Counted from the stretch's first letter, positions 9,281 to 22,076 are shown. The stretch is DNA of 64,000 bases from Austropuccinia psidii (GCA_023105745.1 JALGQZ010000011.1:25749975-25813974); one strand, 5' to 3'. Translations and numbers: made by a program. Notes: a model not told the origin generated them from the letters alone.

Positions 9281-11086
9281 TGTAAGGTGTGGATATGAAA
9301 CTTTGATTAAAAATCAAGTACTTTTCCTGTCCTCAAAATTTGTATAAGGTAAAATTCAGTTAAAAATAGTATGAAATATTATTTTTAAGAGAAAACACGC
9401 CAATTTTATTGTTTATAACTTTATTAGTATAAAACAATAATATTATAAAAATTTATTGTTTTACCAACAATAAAAATTTATCCAAAAAATACTCTACAAG
9501 AGATATTTTAAGGCTACAAAAGAAATTTCTTCAAGAGCAATTTCAATTTGAATTAATTGAGCAAAGAACTGCAAGCAATTAATTAAAGAAAAAAGTCTTT
9601 AAAAAGAATATTAAAGAGAAAACACGCCCAAAAGTGACCAGAGTGAATTTGGAAACAAAGTGACAAAGTTTACAGTGATGAAAGATGCTTTAATTCACTT
9701 TTGGGGTGGTTCAGGGGTAAAAATGATTATAATGATTTTTTCACGTGGTTAAAAGGATTAAAATGATTTAAAAATGGTGGTTGGAATCTTTTATTGATTG
9801 GTTTAACAGTGTTTAAACTAATTAATAAAAGCAAAAGATTCTAACATGAAGAGAAAAGTGGGGCAAAGAAGACATTCTTTTATGGCCATCAATTCTCTTA
9901 CTCCAAAAGTAATTTTTACTCTTGTCAGTCGTGAAAAACAGTCTGACAACAGAAAAGCCAATTATGGCATCATTGAACCCTGGTTTAGACCAAAAAGGGC
10001 TGGTTTAAGCCATTTTTAGCCATTTTAGACCCTTAAATCAGCCATTACTATAGCAATGCCAGGCTTAGAGCCTTCAAAACATGTCAGAATGTGTGTAAGA
10101 GGCGTAGAAACCAGTTAAAACTGTTTTTACTATGGTTGTTTTATCTTAAGGGTAGTTTTACCCTCTTGGCAACAGCTAAAACTACCCCAGTTGGTATCAA
10201 AACCTCATCATCAATTGAGTCCACAGACCCTGTAACTCAATTCCAGGCCAAAAGTGATGAACGTTTGCGTGAATTTTGACATCCCACGCCTGTCAGAAAG
10301 GATTTTGGGGGTCTAGCTCCCCCTTAGAGCTGGAGTTCCTTTTCCCCCCCAAATTTAATCTTTCCAATTTATTTTTCCTTTAATTCCTCATCATGTATTA
10401 TACTTATAATTTACATATGTAATTCAATTCAATTGTACAGTACAATACAGTAATAATTGACACCTCATATGTAAATCAAAGTTCACTTATGTAATGCACG
10501 CGCACATTTTGACATTTCAATTGAATTCAATTGAAAATACTTCAATTCCTCATAACTTCTAAACTAAACACAACACCTCAATTTTAACACAAAAATTGAT
10601 GGTTAACACCACATGTGGTGTGAATTAAATTAAGGTTTTGAGGATTTTCAACTTTTGTATTGAAAATACTAAAAACTTAATTTAAGCTTATTTAGAGTTG
10701 AGTTACAAGAATTTCACTCAGAGGTGACCCCACCTGATTTTTTATGAGGAATCTAATGGTGAAATAATTTTTATGTATTTATTTATTGGATAAAAAGTTA
10801 TAATAATTTTTATTTAACTTTTTTCCAAATTTATTTATTTTTTCACAGTTTTGTTAAAATTTCATTTTTACTTAATTTTTTCAAGTATAAATGTAATTTT
10901 ATACTTATAAAATTTAATGTATTTTTATTTTTAAATTGTAATTAATTTTTTATTTCTAATATAATTTTATATTTATATTTTGATTCTTATTTTAGTAATA
11001 TAAATAAATTTATTTTATTTATATTAATATGTTATTTTTTATATTTGTGGTCTTTTGGGTATATGAAATTACCTCTAAGGCTCACA
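9281..11086 (-). repeat. 5' LTR of B1
   Basis: 1806 bp, nearly the same as 4027-5842 (1816 bp). In element orientation it runs TGTGAGCC to CTTACA. The TATA-like box has become CATAAAAG in this copy. Confidence 0.94.
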
Positions 11087-11091
11087 AAGAA
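11087..11091. repeat. Right target-site duplication of B1 (AAGAA)
   Basis: Exact copy of 4022-4026. The A gag frame continues in phase immediately after it. Confidence 0.95.
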
Positions 11092-14000
11092 TCTGATCAA
11101 GATTCTGAAATCTCTGAAGATACACCAGTGGAGGACTAACCCATTGAAAACATCACAATTTTCTTTGAAGTCACTGAAGTCCATACCCACTTGCCACAGT
11201 ATAGTGAATATTGCTACAACCTTATTAATGTTCAGGATGCCAGAATGTGTAAAACCAAACCTGCTAAAGGAAAAGGTTATACTGCTGGAGCATCTTGTAT
11301 CACATCAATTCTGATGAATAATGTTGAAGGCAAAGTCAATTTGGATGCAGGCGCATTTTGCACTTGTGTAGGCAAAAATTATCTCCAAACTATACTTCCT
11401 GAATGGAAAAACCATCTATTACCAATAGAAGGTGTACAATTTAGTAGTGCCAGTACCAATATGTACTCTTTGGGTATATTAGACACTATTCTTGTATTTC
11501 CCCATCCAACAGGAAGTATAAGAATGAAAGCTGAGGTTGTAGTAATGGACAACTGCACATCTCAACATATCATTCTTGGAAATGATTACTTAAGTATTTA
11601 TGGTATTGATATCAATAACCATAAAGACAGATATTTCACAATTGGAGAGAACAGGAGAAAAAAATTTGCTTTCTCCAATATGCCAGAGCAAATATCAGTA
11701 GTATATTCTGAGAAAGATACTTATAAGGAAGACTTTGTGTCCGCACAACTTGTTGAAGCACAAATTAATCCATCATTGTCACCAAAAATGAGGTATGAAC
11801 CTATTGACGTGTTATACACATACAATACTGCATTTGCCTCTGATAATGAACCATTAGGTGCTATAAGAGGACATGAAGTTGATATTACTCTTAATATTGA
11901 CAGACCATATCCCCCAGTACTTAGAAGACCAGGTTATCCAGCCAGTCCCAGAGCCACAGAAGCCTTGGAGAAACATATCCAAGAGTTAATTCAACTTGGT
12001 GTACTAAGGAAAGTAGGCCATAATGAGGAGGTTGAAGTGACAACACCTGTTATCATTGCTTGGAATAATGATAAGTCAAGAATGGTTGGATATTTTAGAG
12101 CTTTGAATACCTACACAGTTCCAGATAGGTATCCAATCCCTAGAATCCAAGAAACCTTGACTCAATTGTCTAAATCCAAGTATATAGCATCAATGGATGC
12201 ATTGAAAGGCTTCCATCAAAATGTTTTGACACCTAAAGCTAAGAAATTACTTAGAATTATCACTCACTGTGGTATTTTTGAGTATCTTAAAATGCCATTT
12301 GGCATTAAAAATGCTCCATCTCATTATCAAAGAATGATGAATACCATCTTCCCCACAGAATTGTCTGAAGGATGGCTTATCATTTATATTGATGATATTA
12401 TCATATGTTCTGACTCATGGTCTTTGCACCTTGAAATACTTGCAAAAGTACTTCACAAAGTTGCAGAAGTGAATATGAAAATTTCACTTAAGAAATGCAA
12501 CTTTGGTTTTGAAGAACTTAAAGCATTAGGGCATGTTGTTTCTGGTTTAAGCTTGGGTATTGACAAAAATAAAGTGGCAGCAGTACTACTTAAGCCAATA
12601 CCCCAGAATAAAAAAGAAATGATGTCTTTTCTTGGATTTGCTAGTTACTATAGGCAGCATTTAAAAGACTTTGCAATTCTAGCCAAATCACTCTATAGAA
12701 TGTGTGATCAACAGACTGTATTTGAGATGACACAAGAGAGAATTAAAGCTTATGAGAAGATAAAGAAAGCCCTTACAGAAGCACCTTTACTCCTCATTCC
12801 TGACTGGAATATTCCTTTTAAGTTGTACATTGATGCATGTGGAGATGGATTAGGGGCAGCCCTACATCAAGTCCAGATTATTGATGACAAACCTACAGAA
12901 GGATCAGCTTGTTATATCTCAAGGCAAATCAAACCAACAGAAGCCAGATATGGTGCAAGCCAAATGGAGTGCTTATGTTTGGTATGGGCACTTGAGAAAT
13001 TACACTATTACCTTGATGGCAGTGTTTTTGAAGTGATAACTGACTGTAATGCAGTAAAATCACTTCTTAACATGAAAACTCCCAACAGACATATGTTGGG
13101 ATGGCAAATAGCTATTCAAGAATATAGGGGAAACATGACTATAGTTCATAAAGCAGGAAACATTCACAAGAATGCTGATGGACTTAGTAGATGGGCTTTA
13201 GCCAACACTCCTGATAACCCAGCTTATGTACCTTTGGAAGCTGAACCACAGATTCCAATTGAAGTAATTAACATAACTGATATTGGGACTGAATTCTTTG
13301 AGGAGGTCAGAGAATCTTATAAACAAGACAAGAATTTCCATATCTTGACTTCCTTATTAGATAAAGACTGCAAGGATACATCTTTAGTTAATGCACTTGA
13401 TGAAGTTTGGAAGAATTCCTATTCTGAAGGGAGATTTCACTTGTTTGATGGGATCATTTACCACAGAACAAAACATTCTTGTGCTATGACATTGTGCAGT
13501 AGATTACTTATCAATACTATTCTTGATGAATGTCATGATAGTATCTACTCTGGACACCTGTCAGAAGACAGAACACTTGAAAAAGTGAAGAACTGTGCAT
13601 GGTGGCCATCTTGGAGAAAAGAAAACATTGAATATTTCCATACCTGTGACAGATGCCAAAAAGCAAACAGCAGTACAGGCAAGAAATTTGGACTTATGAT
13701 CCATATTCAAGAACCAAAATCCCCATGGGAAGTTGTCCACATGGATTGAGTCACAGCACTTCCTCCAAGTGGTGACAGAAGTTATAATACTTGTTTAGTC
13801 ATAGTAGACAGATATAGCAAAACTCCCATAATCTTACCATGTCATAAAGATGACACTGCTATGGATACAGCTCTTCTTTTATGGAGTAGAGTTATTTCTC
13901 ATACAGGATTATTTAAGAATATCATAAGTGACAGAGATCCTAAATTCACATCTGCACTTTGGACCAATCTTCATAGATTGCTTGGGACTAAGTTATCATT

Positions 14001-14838
14001 CTCTACAGCATATTACCCTCAAACAGATGGGCTAGCAGAGAGGATGATTCAGACTTTAGAAGACATGATCAGGAGATTCTGTGCTTATGGATTAGAATTC
14101 AAAGACTCAGATGGCTTTACCCATGACTGGTGCACTCTGATACCTGCATTAGAATTGGCATATAAGACATCAGTCCATTCTTCTACAGGACAAACTCCTG
14201 CTGTGTTAGAGAAAGGATGGAATCCAAGACTCTCAGCAGACACACTGAGGAAAGACTTGATTGACATTCATCCTACAGCTTCCAGATTCAAAATAATGCT
14301 TGATAAAGTAAGACTTCATGCAAAACAAAGTATGGATGATGCTTTTAATTATGCAAAACAGAAGTGGGACAAGAGTCATGAAGTACCAGACTTCAAAGCA
14401 GGGGACTTAGTTTTGTTTTCAACCTTGAATTTTAATAATATCAAAGTCCCAAAGAAACTTAAAGATTCTTATGTAGGACCTTTTGTTATTGTTTTTATAC
14501 ATGGAACCAATGCAGTTCAAGTGGAATTGGGTGGTGAATTGGAAAATAAACACCCCACCTTTCCAGTCAGCTTGATAAAGCCTTATCAACCAGATGACAA
14601 AGAATTGTTTCCTTTAAGGAACCCAACTCCTTTAACTGTACCACCTGTGGAACAGAATGAAGACAAAAAGATAAAGAAATTCATTAAAGAAAGGAGACTT
14701 AGGGGTAAAAATCAAAGAGAATATCTTGTCAGATATAGAAATGCAGTACATGAAGGTGAATGGATGGCAGAATAGGAAATACCTGACTCAGATAAACTCT
14801 TAAGAAGATTTAGACATGAAAGAAGGCCACAAGCCTGA
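11092..14838 (+). pseudogene. pol: Element A Pol: protease, RT, RNase H, integrase, chromodomain; three stops
   Basis: One frame with three nonsense codons: TAA 11137, TGA 13747 (in the Trp codon after the first integrase Asp) and TAG 14773. The natural end is probably TGA 14836. Residues below count from ATG 11191. The protease has LDAGAF with Asp at residue 52. RT has YIDD at 399-402. RNase H has YIDA at 546. Integrase follows: HHCC finger with CDRCQKA, then [14 protein letters not shown] and the QTDGLAERM segment carrying the catalytic Glu. The C-terminus, REYLVRY, is a chromodomain-like segment that in chromoviruses is thought to guide integration to heterochromatin. All catalytic residues are present, so the stops are the main defect. 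Confidence 0.93.
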
Positions 14839-14962
14839 ATATGTCTCTAAATGTGCTTTAAACTACTTGATCTGAGTAATGTAAAGAGGTTGGACAGTGG
14901 ACATTAACCCCCTTTGGGGCCTTATTCTTTTATCACTAATAGAATTGTAGTACAATTTTATT
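14839..14962 (+). other. Element A 3' untranslated region
   Basis: Short non-coding stretch between the Pol end and the polypurine tract. No feature seen. Confidence 0.6.
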
Positions 14963-14977
14963 TTTTGGTGGGGGGAA
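14963..14977 (+). other. Polypurine tract of element A
   Basis: T-rich run then GGTGGGGGGAA, abutting TGTGAGCC of the 3' LTR. Confidence 0.8.
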
Positions 14978-16905
14978 TGTGAGCCTTGAGGTATATTTTA
15001 CATACCCAAATAGGCCACAATTATCTTAAAAAGAAATTTTGAATTATACATAGCTCATAAATCATGCATATATTCAAAATTCATCATTTTTGATTTCAGA
15101 AAAGATGAATAACTTTTTATTGAGTAAGTAAATCCATGGATTCAAGGCCAGATTTGGATTCTACACAAAACTTCACCTAGGGTAGCTCCATAGAGTGAAT
15201 AAGCTTGAATTAACTCTTTGAGGTGGTAATATGGAAAATACTTCAACACCACATCATTAATACCACATAAAATATCCATGAAAATTTTTGTTTTTCTTGA
15301 TTTTACACCAAAATAATAGGAAAGTGAGGAATCCCATGTTACATATACACTAAGAATAGTGTTATGCATGTTTTGAGCACTTAATATCATGGTATTTCTA
15401 CATGGAACTTTGGTACACCCATATTGGATATCTCACTTTAAGCTTAAATTACTATTTTGACGTAAAAAATAGGCAAGGGGGACAAAAGACATCAAAGAGA
15501 GCCAGGGTACCCAACTTCTGAGGCCTCAGAGGCGTGGACAGCTCTAAAGCTTGGATACATGGCTGATCTTAGACTAATTGGTAAACCAAAAGCTTTTGGG
15601 AACTTGGTTACCATGTCACAACTACTGTAAATCTTAAGAAAATATCAAATAACCTGCTATTTTGATGTGCCAAGGAGGTAAAGAGCTACTTACACTCCTG
15701 TAACCATGTCAATTACTAATGACTTTCCATGGATAAATCCCAAAAGAGTAATTAAAACCCTTTTTAGACTTGTATCCATTGATTTACCTGATAGCAACCT
15801 GTGAAACACTGATATTTGCAATTCTACGTAGAAATGAGGTAAAAACTTCAAAAATTCATTAAAAATACAATTCTTAATGAATACTTCTGAGACTGTCAGG
15901 ACCAATGGAGAACTGTATTATCTATGGTACAACCATAAAGAATTACAGTTTTACTAATAAAATTAAAAGTTCTACTTACAGTCCATTTTTCACCATTCTA
16001 TGTGAAACACTGAATCTTCAAAAATTCACAGTAATCAAAACCTGTGATGAAATTGGCAATAACATTGATCACTTTGAGAAATCAATGATTATTTTGGAAT
16101 AAAAGAATATTTAAAGATGTTACTCCTTTTATTCTTAACCATATCGGGGTTGGTAGTCACGTAAAAGCATCAATTAAGTAATTATGATAATCTTATGTGA
16201 CAACAGATGATGCAATCATTAATCCAAAAAGGTTTATTGTTTTCTCACTCACTGGTTTTTCAGTTTGCTCCATGGCACGCCTCTGTGAGCTGTTGTTGAC
16301 TTAAAAGAACCCTCTTCTTGCTGTTTTTTCCGTATCATCATCATCTTATTATCATTTTATATCATTGTTACCAACAAGTAAGTATTAGTTAAACTATTCT
16401 TAAGTGTTTTAAATCTTTCAGAATCAATAAGAAAGACGTTAAATCATGGAGTCCAACTATATATTGTTGTAATCCTGCTATAAATCATTTTGATCTCTTG
16501 AATCCACAATTCTACGTCAAATTTATCTACTTTTATCTATCAATAAGTTCTTTGGAGTATTAGTGAGTCATTTATCTTTAATTCTTAAAGTTTTTCTCTA
16601 GTAATAGCTTTATTCAAGGATTAGCTTTATAATTATTCTTGCAAAACATAATTATATATTAAAATAATTTTTATTATTTTAATAAAAGAAGTTTTTTATT
16701 ATTGAATTCTTCTTGTAATTGACTCTTGTAGACAATTACTTACTCACTGTTAAAATCACTAGTAGTGCTTAACACGTGAAAGAAATAATTCTTTAATTAT
16801 TTAATTGTGGTTATAATAATACTTTATTATTATATTTCATAAGAACAGACATTGTACTGTTGATTAATAGTAATATTATCATCAGTTTCATAGTCACATC
16901 TTACA
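14978..16905 (+). repeat. 3' LTR of element A (1928 bp, complete)
   Basis: Runs TGTGAGCCTTGAGG to CACATCTTACA. Its terminal bases are shared with families B and E, suggesting a common ancestor. It carries the same GTAAGT donor as the left copy (near 16378). Confidence 0.95.
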
Positions 16906-18740
16906 TCCGACATGACCCTGAGTGGAGAGCTTGAGTGCTTGTTGATGTTTTCTGGAATCAATGTGACAATAAGGAGGGAGAAATTCACACCATTGCAGAT
17001 GGCCTCACCATATGGCCACTAGACAATGTCAAAATCAGCCCATCCTATGACCCTGAAGTAGCAGCCAACATTCCTATCCATTTTGTGGAAATAGATAGGA
17101 GGAAAACCTTCATGTTTTCTGAATCGGCACCAAGAAGTGGTACCCCAGACAATGGACAAACTGAATCAGAAGGGACAGAAACTCCCATATTGGGAATAGG
17201 TTCCTCAGAACTGCATAATGAGGTCTTCAGTGCAGTAATGAAGACATATGCCAAACATAAACAGTGTAGAATATTGTTGCAGCTCCTTCAACAGAAGTAC
17301 AGGAGCCCATAACTGGAATGCAAGCTGGAAGAACCCTGGTTGAGGGACTATAAGGACAACAGGTTCTCCCTTATAGATTTCCTGCTCTACCATAGAGAGA
17401 AGCACACAACTGCACTCACAGTAGGAGACAGGGACCATATATCCCTGATCCTTCAGGAATGCCATGACTGCCACTATATGAGACACATGAGTGAAGAAAG
17501 GACCAAGGAAAGGGTAGCAATCACAGCTTGGTGGCCAAAATGGGAACAAGAGTTGAGTGAACATATCAACACTTGTGAAAGATTCCAGAAGTCAAATAGA
17601 AAAAATGGGAGGAAGTATGGGCTACTTCAACACATAGAAGAACCCAGACACCCATGGGAAACCATCAACATGGACTGGGTTACAGGAATTGTCCCAGGAT
17701 ACAAATAAAACTTCAATGCTTTCCTGATCATAGTTGATAGGTTCAGCAAGAGTGTGAGGTTCCTATCATGTTACCAGGAGGACACAGCATCGGATACTGC
17801 CTTATTATTTTGGAATAACAGAATATCCACCTGTGGAGTCCCAAAATTATCATTTGTGATAGGGACCCAAAATTCACATCAGAAATTGGGACCAACTTGC
17901 ATGACATGCTTGGTACTAAACTTTCATTCTCCACAGCTTAGCACCCACAGACAGATGGTTTAGCTGAAGGGATGATCCAAACAATGGAGGACATCATTTG
18001 AATATTCTGTGCATTTGGCATGGAATACAAAGAATATGAAGGATACACCCATGACTGGGTTATTGTTCTACCAGCAGTCCAGCTGGCTTACAACACAAGC
18101 GAGCACTCCACCACAGGGAAATCACCTGAAGAAAAATCTTCTGACTATCCACTCAAAAGCCAAAGACTTCCATGATATGTGGAAGAGGGCTTGCGATACA
18201 GCTGCTAGATGCATAGGTGAAGAAAAAGAATACAAAAAACAGAGGTGGTACAAATCTCACATGGAACCTGACTTCAAAGAAGGGGACCAGGTATTAGGGT
18301 CCCCACTCAACTTCAACAATCTTAAGGCACCAAATCAGATGAGAGACTCATTTTTAGGGCCCTTTACTATCATTAAACTGATAGGTGAAGATGCAGTGGA
18401 GGTCAAACTCATGGAGGAATTGTCTAGGAAACACCCAGTATTCCCAGTGAGTTTGGTTAAGCCATACTTCCAAACAGAGGAGGATAAGCTCCCCTCCAGG
18501 AAGAAAAATCCCACTCCACCAGAAATAGTCGAGGTGGAAGACTCCCCTGGCCCTGTTAAGAAAATTATCAAGGCCAGGAAGATCGGACTGAATGGTAAAG
18601 ACCAAAGGCAATACTTGGTCAGATCTAAAAACCAGACAGCAGATAAAGCCAAATTTTTTGCAGAGGATACCATTCCAGATGGGAACCTTGACCTAAGGAG
18701 ATTCAGGGCCTCTAGGAGTACTGAACAGTTTCATCAATGA
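16906..18740 (+). pseudogene. Element C0 pol remnant: RNase H end, integrase, chromodomain
   Basis: Homologous to C2 from the last part of RNase H (C2 about 49900) to the Pol end. Recognisable parts: ADGLTIWPLDNVK, the finger with HINTCERFQKSN (the third ligand region is altered: RC changed to RF), NMDWVTGI, the DGLAE segment and a chromodomain ending NLDLRRFRASRSTEQ. The frame is broken by a stop at 17310, frameshifts near 17330, 17710 and 17960, and a deletion near 18120. The 5' part of the element lies left of the window, separated by the A insertion at 16906. Confidence 0.88.
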
Positions 18741-18746
18741 TGAGCC

Positions 18747-18764
18747 TTTTTTAGAGGGAGGGTA
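18747..18764 (+). other. Polypurine tract of C0
   Basis: TTTTTTAGAGGGAGGGTA directly before TGTCAGCC. The same layout occurs in C2 (51716-51733). Confidence 0.8.
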
Positions 18765-19946
18765 TGTCAGCCTGTGACTCAAAGCCCAAGCACAAGCATG
18801 ACAGCCAAATACCATAAACCAAAGGTAAAGCCAAGATACCACCAAAACATGGAGCTGAGAAAAATCAGATCAAAAGGTATCAATCAAAAGAGGAAACACC
18901 CAAATTTCCAAATACACAAGTCCCATCATCATAGGAAAAGGAATAAAAAAGTGATTCCTGCTCAAAGTTGTTGCTGAGCATAAACCTTATTTTTCACCTC
19001 TCATCTGAAATCCAGAGGAAGAGGCTTAACCCCATCAAATGGGTATTCAAATTCAATCTACAAGTCAGGGCTATCCAATGGTACTAGCCAAATTGAGCTA
19101 GCACCACAACTACAAGAATTATGGCCAAAATAAGGTCAAATAAGGCTGAATAAAATATTCACCACTCATCTAACTTCTACAGTTTTAGTGTGAGATACCC
19201 GAATTTGGGTCCTTTTGGAAAGAGCACAATCAGAGCTTTCCCCATATCACATCTAGAACAAAACTTGTGCAGCAAACAAGCTCCATACAGATTTTAAGCA
19301 AATCATACATATGTACAAAAAATCTTGTACATGGCATACCTTTGCCATATTTAATGATAGCCATATCAAATGAGGTAGCATTGTGTAGAACACATTCACA
19401 GATACACAATGAGCCAACCTTGAGCTTGAGATATCAAAAACGGACAAAGGTATGGCAGTTTTAAGCTCATAATCCCACAGTTAGACCAATACAGCCTCCC
19501 TATGGGATAACATCCCATAGCTATGATTATGTGGTGTCAAACAGACAAAGAAGATTTTTAATACTTCAATACCCCATAGTTTGGCCAATTATGGGGTTCT
19601 GTAAAGGTTCTGTACAGCAATCTACGCATAATAACCTTCAGAAGAGGGCTATGTGGTCCCCAGATGACAGTTTTCACCCTGTATTGGTTAAAACTGCCTA
19701 GATGTGGTTTCAAAACCACATCTGAGCCCAATACAGGCTATACATTCCTTGTTAAAGCCACAAGCCAGTCCTTGGAAGTGAAAAATTCACTTCCTCCACG
19801 TGGAAAGGTCTAGAGGACTGTTTCACCCAAGTTTAAGATGAAAAGGGGCCTTTTGTCCACCAGAAAAGGTTTCCTCATCCTGAACTTGAATTCCTACATA
19901 GTACAACTGTCAAAAACATATATATACTCTTGGAAAATAATCAGGT

Positions 19947-19954
19947 TATATTTA
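19947..19954. repeat. Left 8-bp target duplication of the MITE (TATATTTA)
   Basis: TATATTTA is repeated exactly at 21351-21358. Other C LTRs have no insertion at this point. Confidence 0.9.
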
Positions 19955-21350
19955 GGGTGTTGGTAAACACACATAAGCTTTTAGTAAAAACACATAAGTG
20001 ACCTTATCTTTCAAAAAAAATTCCTCAGGATCAGTTTTGAGGGTTTTGTTAATTTTTTTTTGCCACATTTTTCCCAACATGGGATGTCAATATCCGCAAA
20101 TTTTTTAAATTTTTTTTTTTTGGCCAATCTGGCAAAATGGCCTATTATTTTAAAAAAAATTCATTATATATGTTCCCACTTATAAATTTCTATTATTTTC
20201 TTTTTAAAATAAAGGGCAAAATTATGAGAATAAAAAATCAGAAGCCCAAAATTTGTAGATATTTTTTACCAGGACAATTGTAGGCCCAAAAATTCCCTTT
20301 TTTATATTTTTTGTTCATGTTTGTAATTAACTTGGAAATTCCATTTATGAAATCAATTGAATTGAAAATTTAATTTATGAGGAGTAGACGTTCAAATTCT
20401 GTTTGTGGAATTAAAAGTGCCATTTATGGTATCAAAGGTGCCATAAATGGAATCACAAACCACATAATAATGGCATAAATGGCATCAAGAATGACATATA
20501 GATGCCATTTATGGCCATAGTATTCACATGATTGGAATTAAATTGATGCCATAAATGTAATTGTATGGCGTTCAAAATGCCATTTATGGAATTAACTATG
20601 CCATTTATGCATTTGACAATGTCATAAATGGCATTGTTAAGGCCATTCATGCCATTTTTAAGGCTATTGATGGCCTCAACAATGGCATGAATGACCTTAA
20701 CAATACCATAAATGGCATTAACAATTCCATTTGTGGCTTTTTTGGGGCCAAAAATGATATAAATAATGCCATTTATGGCATTTTTAAGTCCATTAATTCC
20801 ATTGTTAATGGCCTTAAATTATTGATTCCATAAATTCCATTGTTAATGCCATTTATGGCATTAACAATCCCATTTGTGGCATTAACAATGCAATTGATGG
20901 AATTAATAATGCCATTTATGGCATTAATAATGCCATTTGTGACATTAAACATTCCATTTATGGCATTCAAAATGCAGTTTAAGGAATCAATAATACCATT
21001 TATGGCAATAAAATACCCTTTATTGCATTGATAATGCCATTAATAGCCTTCAAAATGCCATTAATGGCATTAATAATGCCCTTTATGGAATTGATAATGC
21101 CAATAATGGCATTAATGGAATTAAAAATGCCCTTTATGGAGTTGATAATGCCATTAATAGCATTAATGGAATTAAAAATTCCCTTTATTGCATTGATAAT
21201 TCCATTAATGCCATTAATGGCATAAGAAATGCTATAGATAGCCAGATTTTGTTTACAAACCACCCCTTACGTGTTTTTACCATAAATTGGTAAAAACACA
21301 TGAGTTTTTAGTAAAAACATGTAAGCTCTTATGTGTTTTTACCAATACCC
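19955..21350. mobile_element. Non-autonomous TIR DNA transposon (MITE-like), 8-bp TSD
   Basis: Ends are inverted: GGGTGTTGGTAAACACACAT on the left and, reverse-complemented, GGGTATTGGTAAAAACACAT on the right (two mismatches in the first 23 bases). Subterminal copies of GTAAAAACACATAAG or variants occur at both ends, as seen with transposase-binding repeats. The 8-bp TSD fits hAT, MULE, Merlin or P-like superfamilies; the terminal GGG does not decide among them. There is no transposase gene; the interior is mostly the 21-bp array. Confidence 0.88.
20400..21235. repeat. Degenerate 21-bp minisatellite with near-palindromic core inside the MITE
   Basis: Roughly 35-40 units, each about a 9-bp AT spacer plus GCCATTTATGGC or a variant. 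The core has inverted arms GCCAT and ATGGC, so either strand can form serial hairpins. Because 21 is divisible by three, short frames are open on both strands and translate to NAIYGIN-like heptads. I read these as a repeat artefact, not genes. Confidence 0.85.
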
Positions 21351-21358
21351 TATATTTA
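21351..21358. repeat. Right 8-bp target duplication of the MITE (TATATTTA)
   Basis: Exact copy of 19947-19954. Confidence 0.9.
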
Positions 21359-21589
21359 TAATACTAATTATTTTAGTAGTTATTATAGTAAACCAACTGA
21401 TAATTATTGCGCCCAGGGCTTTCAATAGCGCTCACTACCACTATTCCTCAATAGTAAAGCCCTGTATACCTCATTGTAAACCCTTATTATCATCAAAACA
21501 AACTCTTTTGATCATTTTTTACTGTGTCACAGTCACAGATAAAGCTTGTAATTAGTCTTTATTAGCTTCATCATAGAATCAGCCTGACA

Positions 21590-22076
21590 CCAACCATTCT
21601 AGATTTTCCATTATGACATGCCACTATGACTGGTGTAGCTATTTCTACCTCCTCATTGTGTCCAAAATTTTGTATTATCCCAAGGTCTAAAAGTTCTTTA
21701 ATATGGATTTCTAGAGCTTCCCTTGATTGTGGACTTGCTGGATATGCAGTTCTTCTTAAGAGTGGTGGGTAAGGTCTTTCAATATTAAGAATAATGTCAA
21801 CATCATGACTAACAATTGCTCCCAGGGGCTCCTTATCTGATGCAAAGGTTTCTTTGTGGTCATATAAAAGGGCAGAAAGTTCACTTTCTTATTTATCAGT
21901 TAGATGAAGGCTGATTTAAGCTTCATTTAACTGTTTACACTTGAATGTTTCTAACTCTAAGATAACTGGTGATACTTTGTTTACTGTAATTTGTCTTTTA
22001 AATTGTAAAAAGGCAAATTCTTTACACTTCTTTTCCCCAATAGTAAGGTATCTGTCCTTTTTGCTATGTAAATCTA
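21590..22076 (-). pseudogene. B3 pol start (linker and N-terminal RT)
   Basis: Minus-strand reading matches B2 33380-33838: the segment after protease, LGAI, the [16 protein letters not shown] block and AYPASP, up to the residues before FRALN. It has several in-frame stops. The rest of RT lies left of C0, outside the window. Confidence 0.8.

Larger units (their letters stand above)
4027..11086 (-). mobile_element. Element B1: rearranged B-family LTR retrotransposon nested in A gag
   Basis: Two inverted-orientation LTRs (4027-5842 and 9281-11086) flank 3438 bp of internal DNA, with a perfect 5-bp TSD. Compared with B2 the internal region keeps the leader, gag, nucleocapsid and chromodomain tail. 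RT, RNase H and most of integrase are missing. The remaining pol pieces are out of order (see 5866-6480). With both ends and the TSD intact, the copy probably moved using another element's enzymes, the rearrangement having occurred before or during reverse transcription. Confidence 0.93.
1..16905 (+). mobile_element. Element A: Ty3/Gypsy LTR retrotransposon, 5' end cut by the window, interrupted by B1
   Basis: The segment at 1-1467 repeats at 15437-16905, which defines the LTR pair. The right LTR begins TGTGAGCC after a purine tract and ends CTTACA. Between the LTRs lie a gag region (1855-4026) and a pol region (11092-14838) in the usual Ty3/Gypsy order, separated only by the inserted element B1. 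In the first 240 bases the two LTRs differ at about six sites, so this is not a very recent insertion. The 3' LTR abuts the middle of a C-type pol frame at 16906, which shows A landed inside element C0. The left TSD lies outside the window; the right flank is TCCGA. Confidence 0.92.
18765..21589 (+). repeat. 3' LTR of C0, interrupted by a DNA transposon
   Basis: Begins TGTCAGCCTGTGACTC and ends TCAGCCTGACA. Without the inserted 1396 bp and its 8-bp duplication it is about 1.42 kb, matching the 1415-1439 bp C LTRs elsewhere. The next bases, CCAAC, belong to minus-strand B3 RT, so C0 landed in B3; CCAAC is the expected right TSD copy. Confidence 0.93.

Noticed and set aside
19501..19900. Possible host sequence between the C0 pol end and the MITE
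   Set aside because: Aligns with the C LTR at 38815-40229 and 41482-42920.
20453..21263. Six short frames on both strands with NAIYGIN repeats
   Set aside because: Direct consequence of the 21-bp array; open on both strands and without fixed boundaries.
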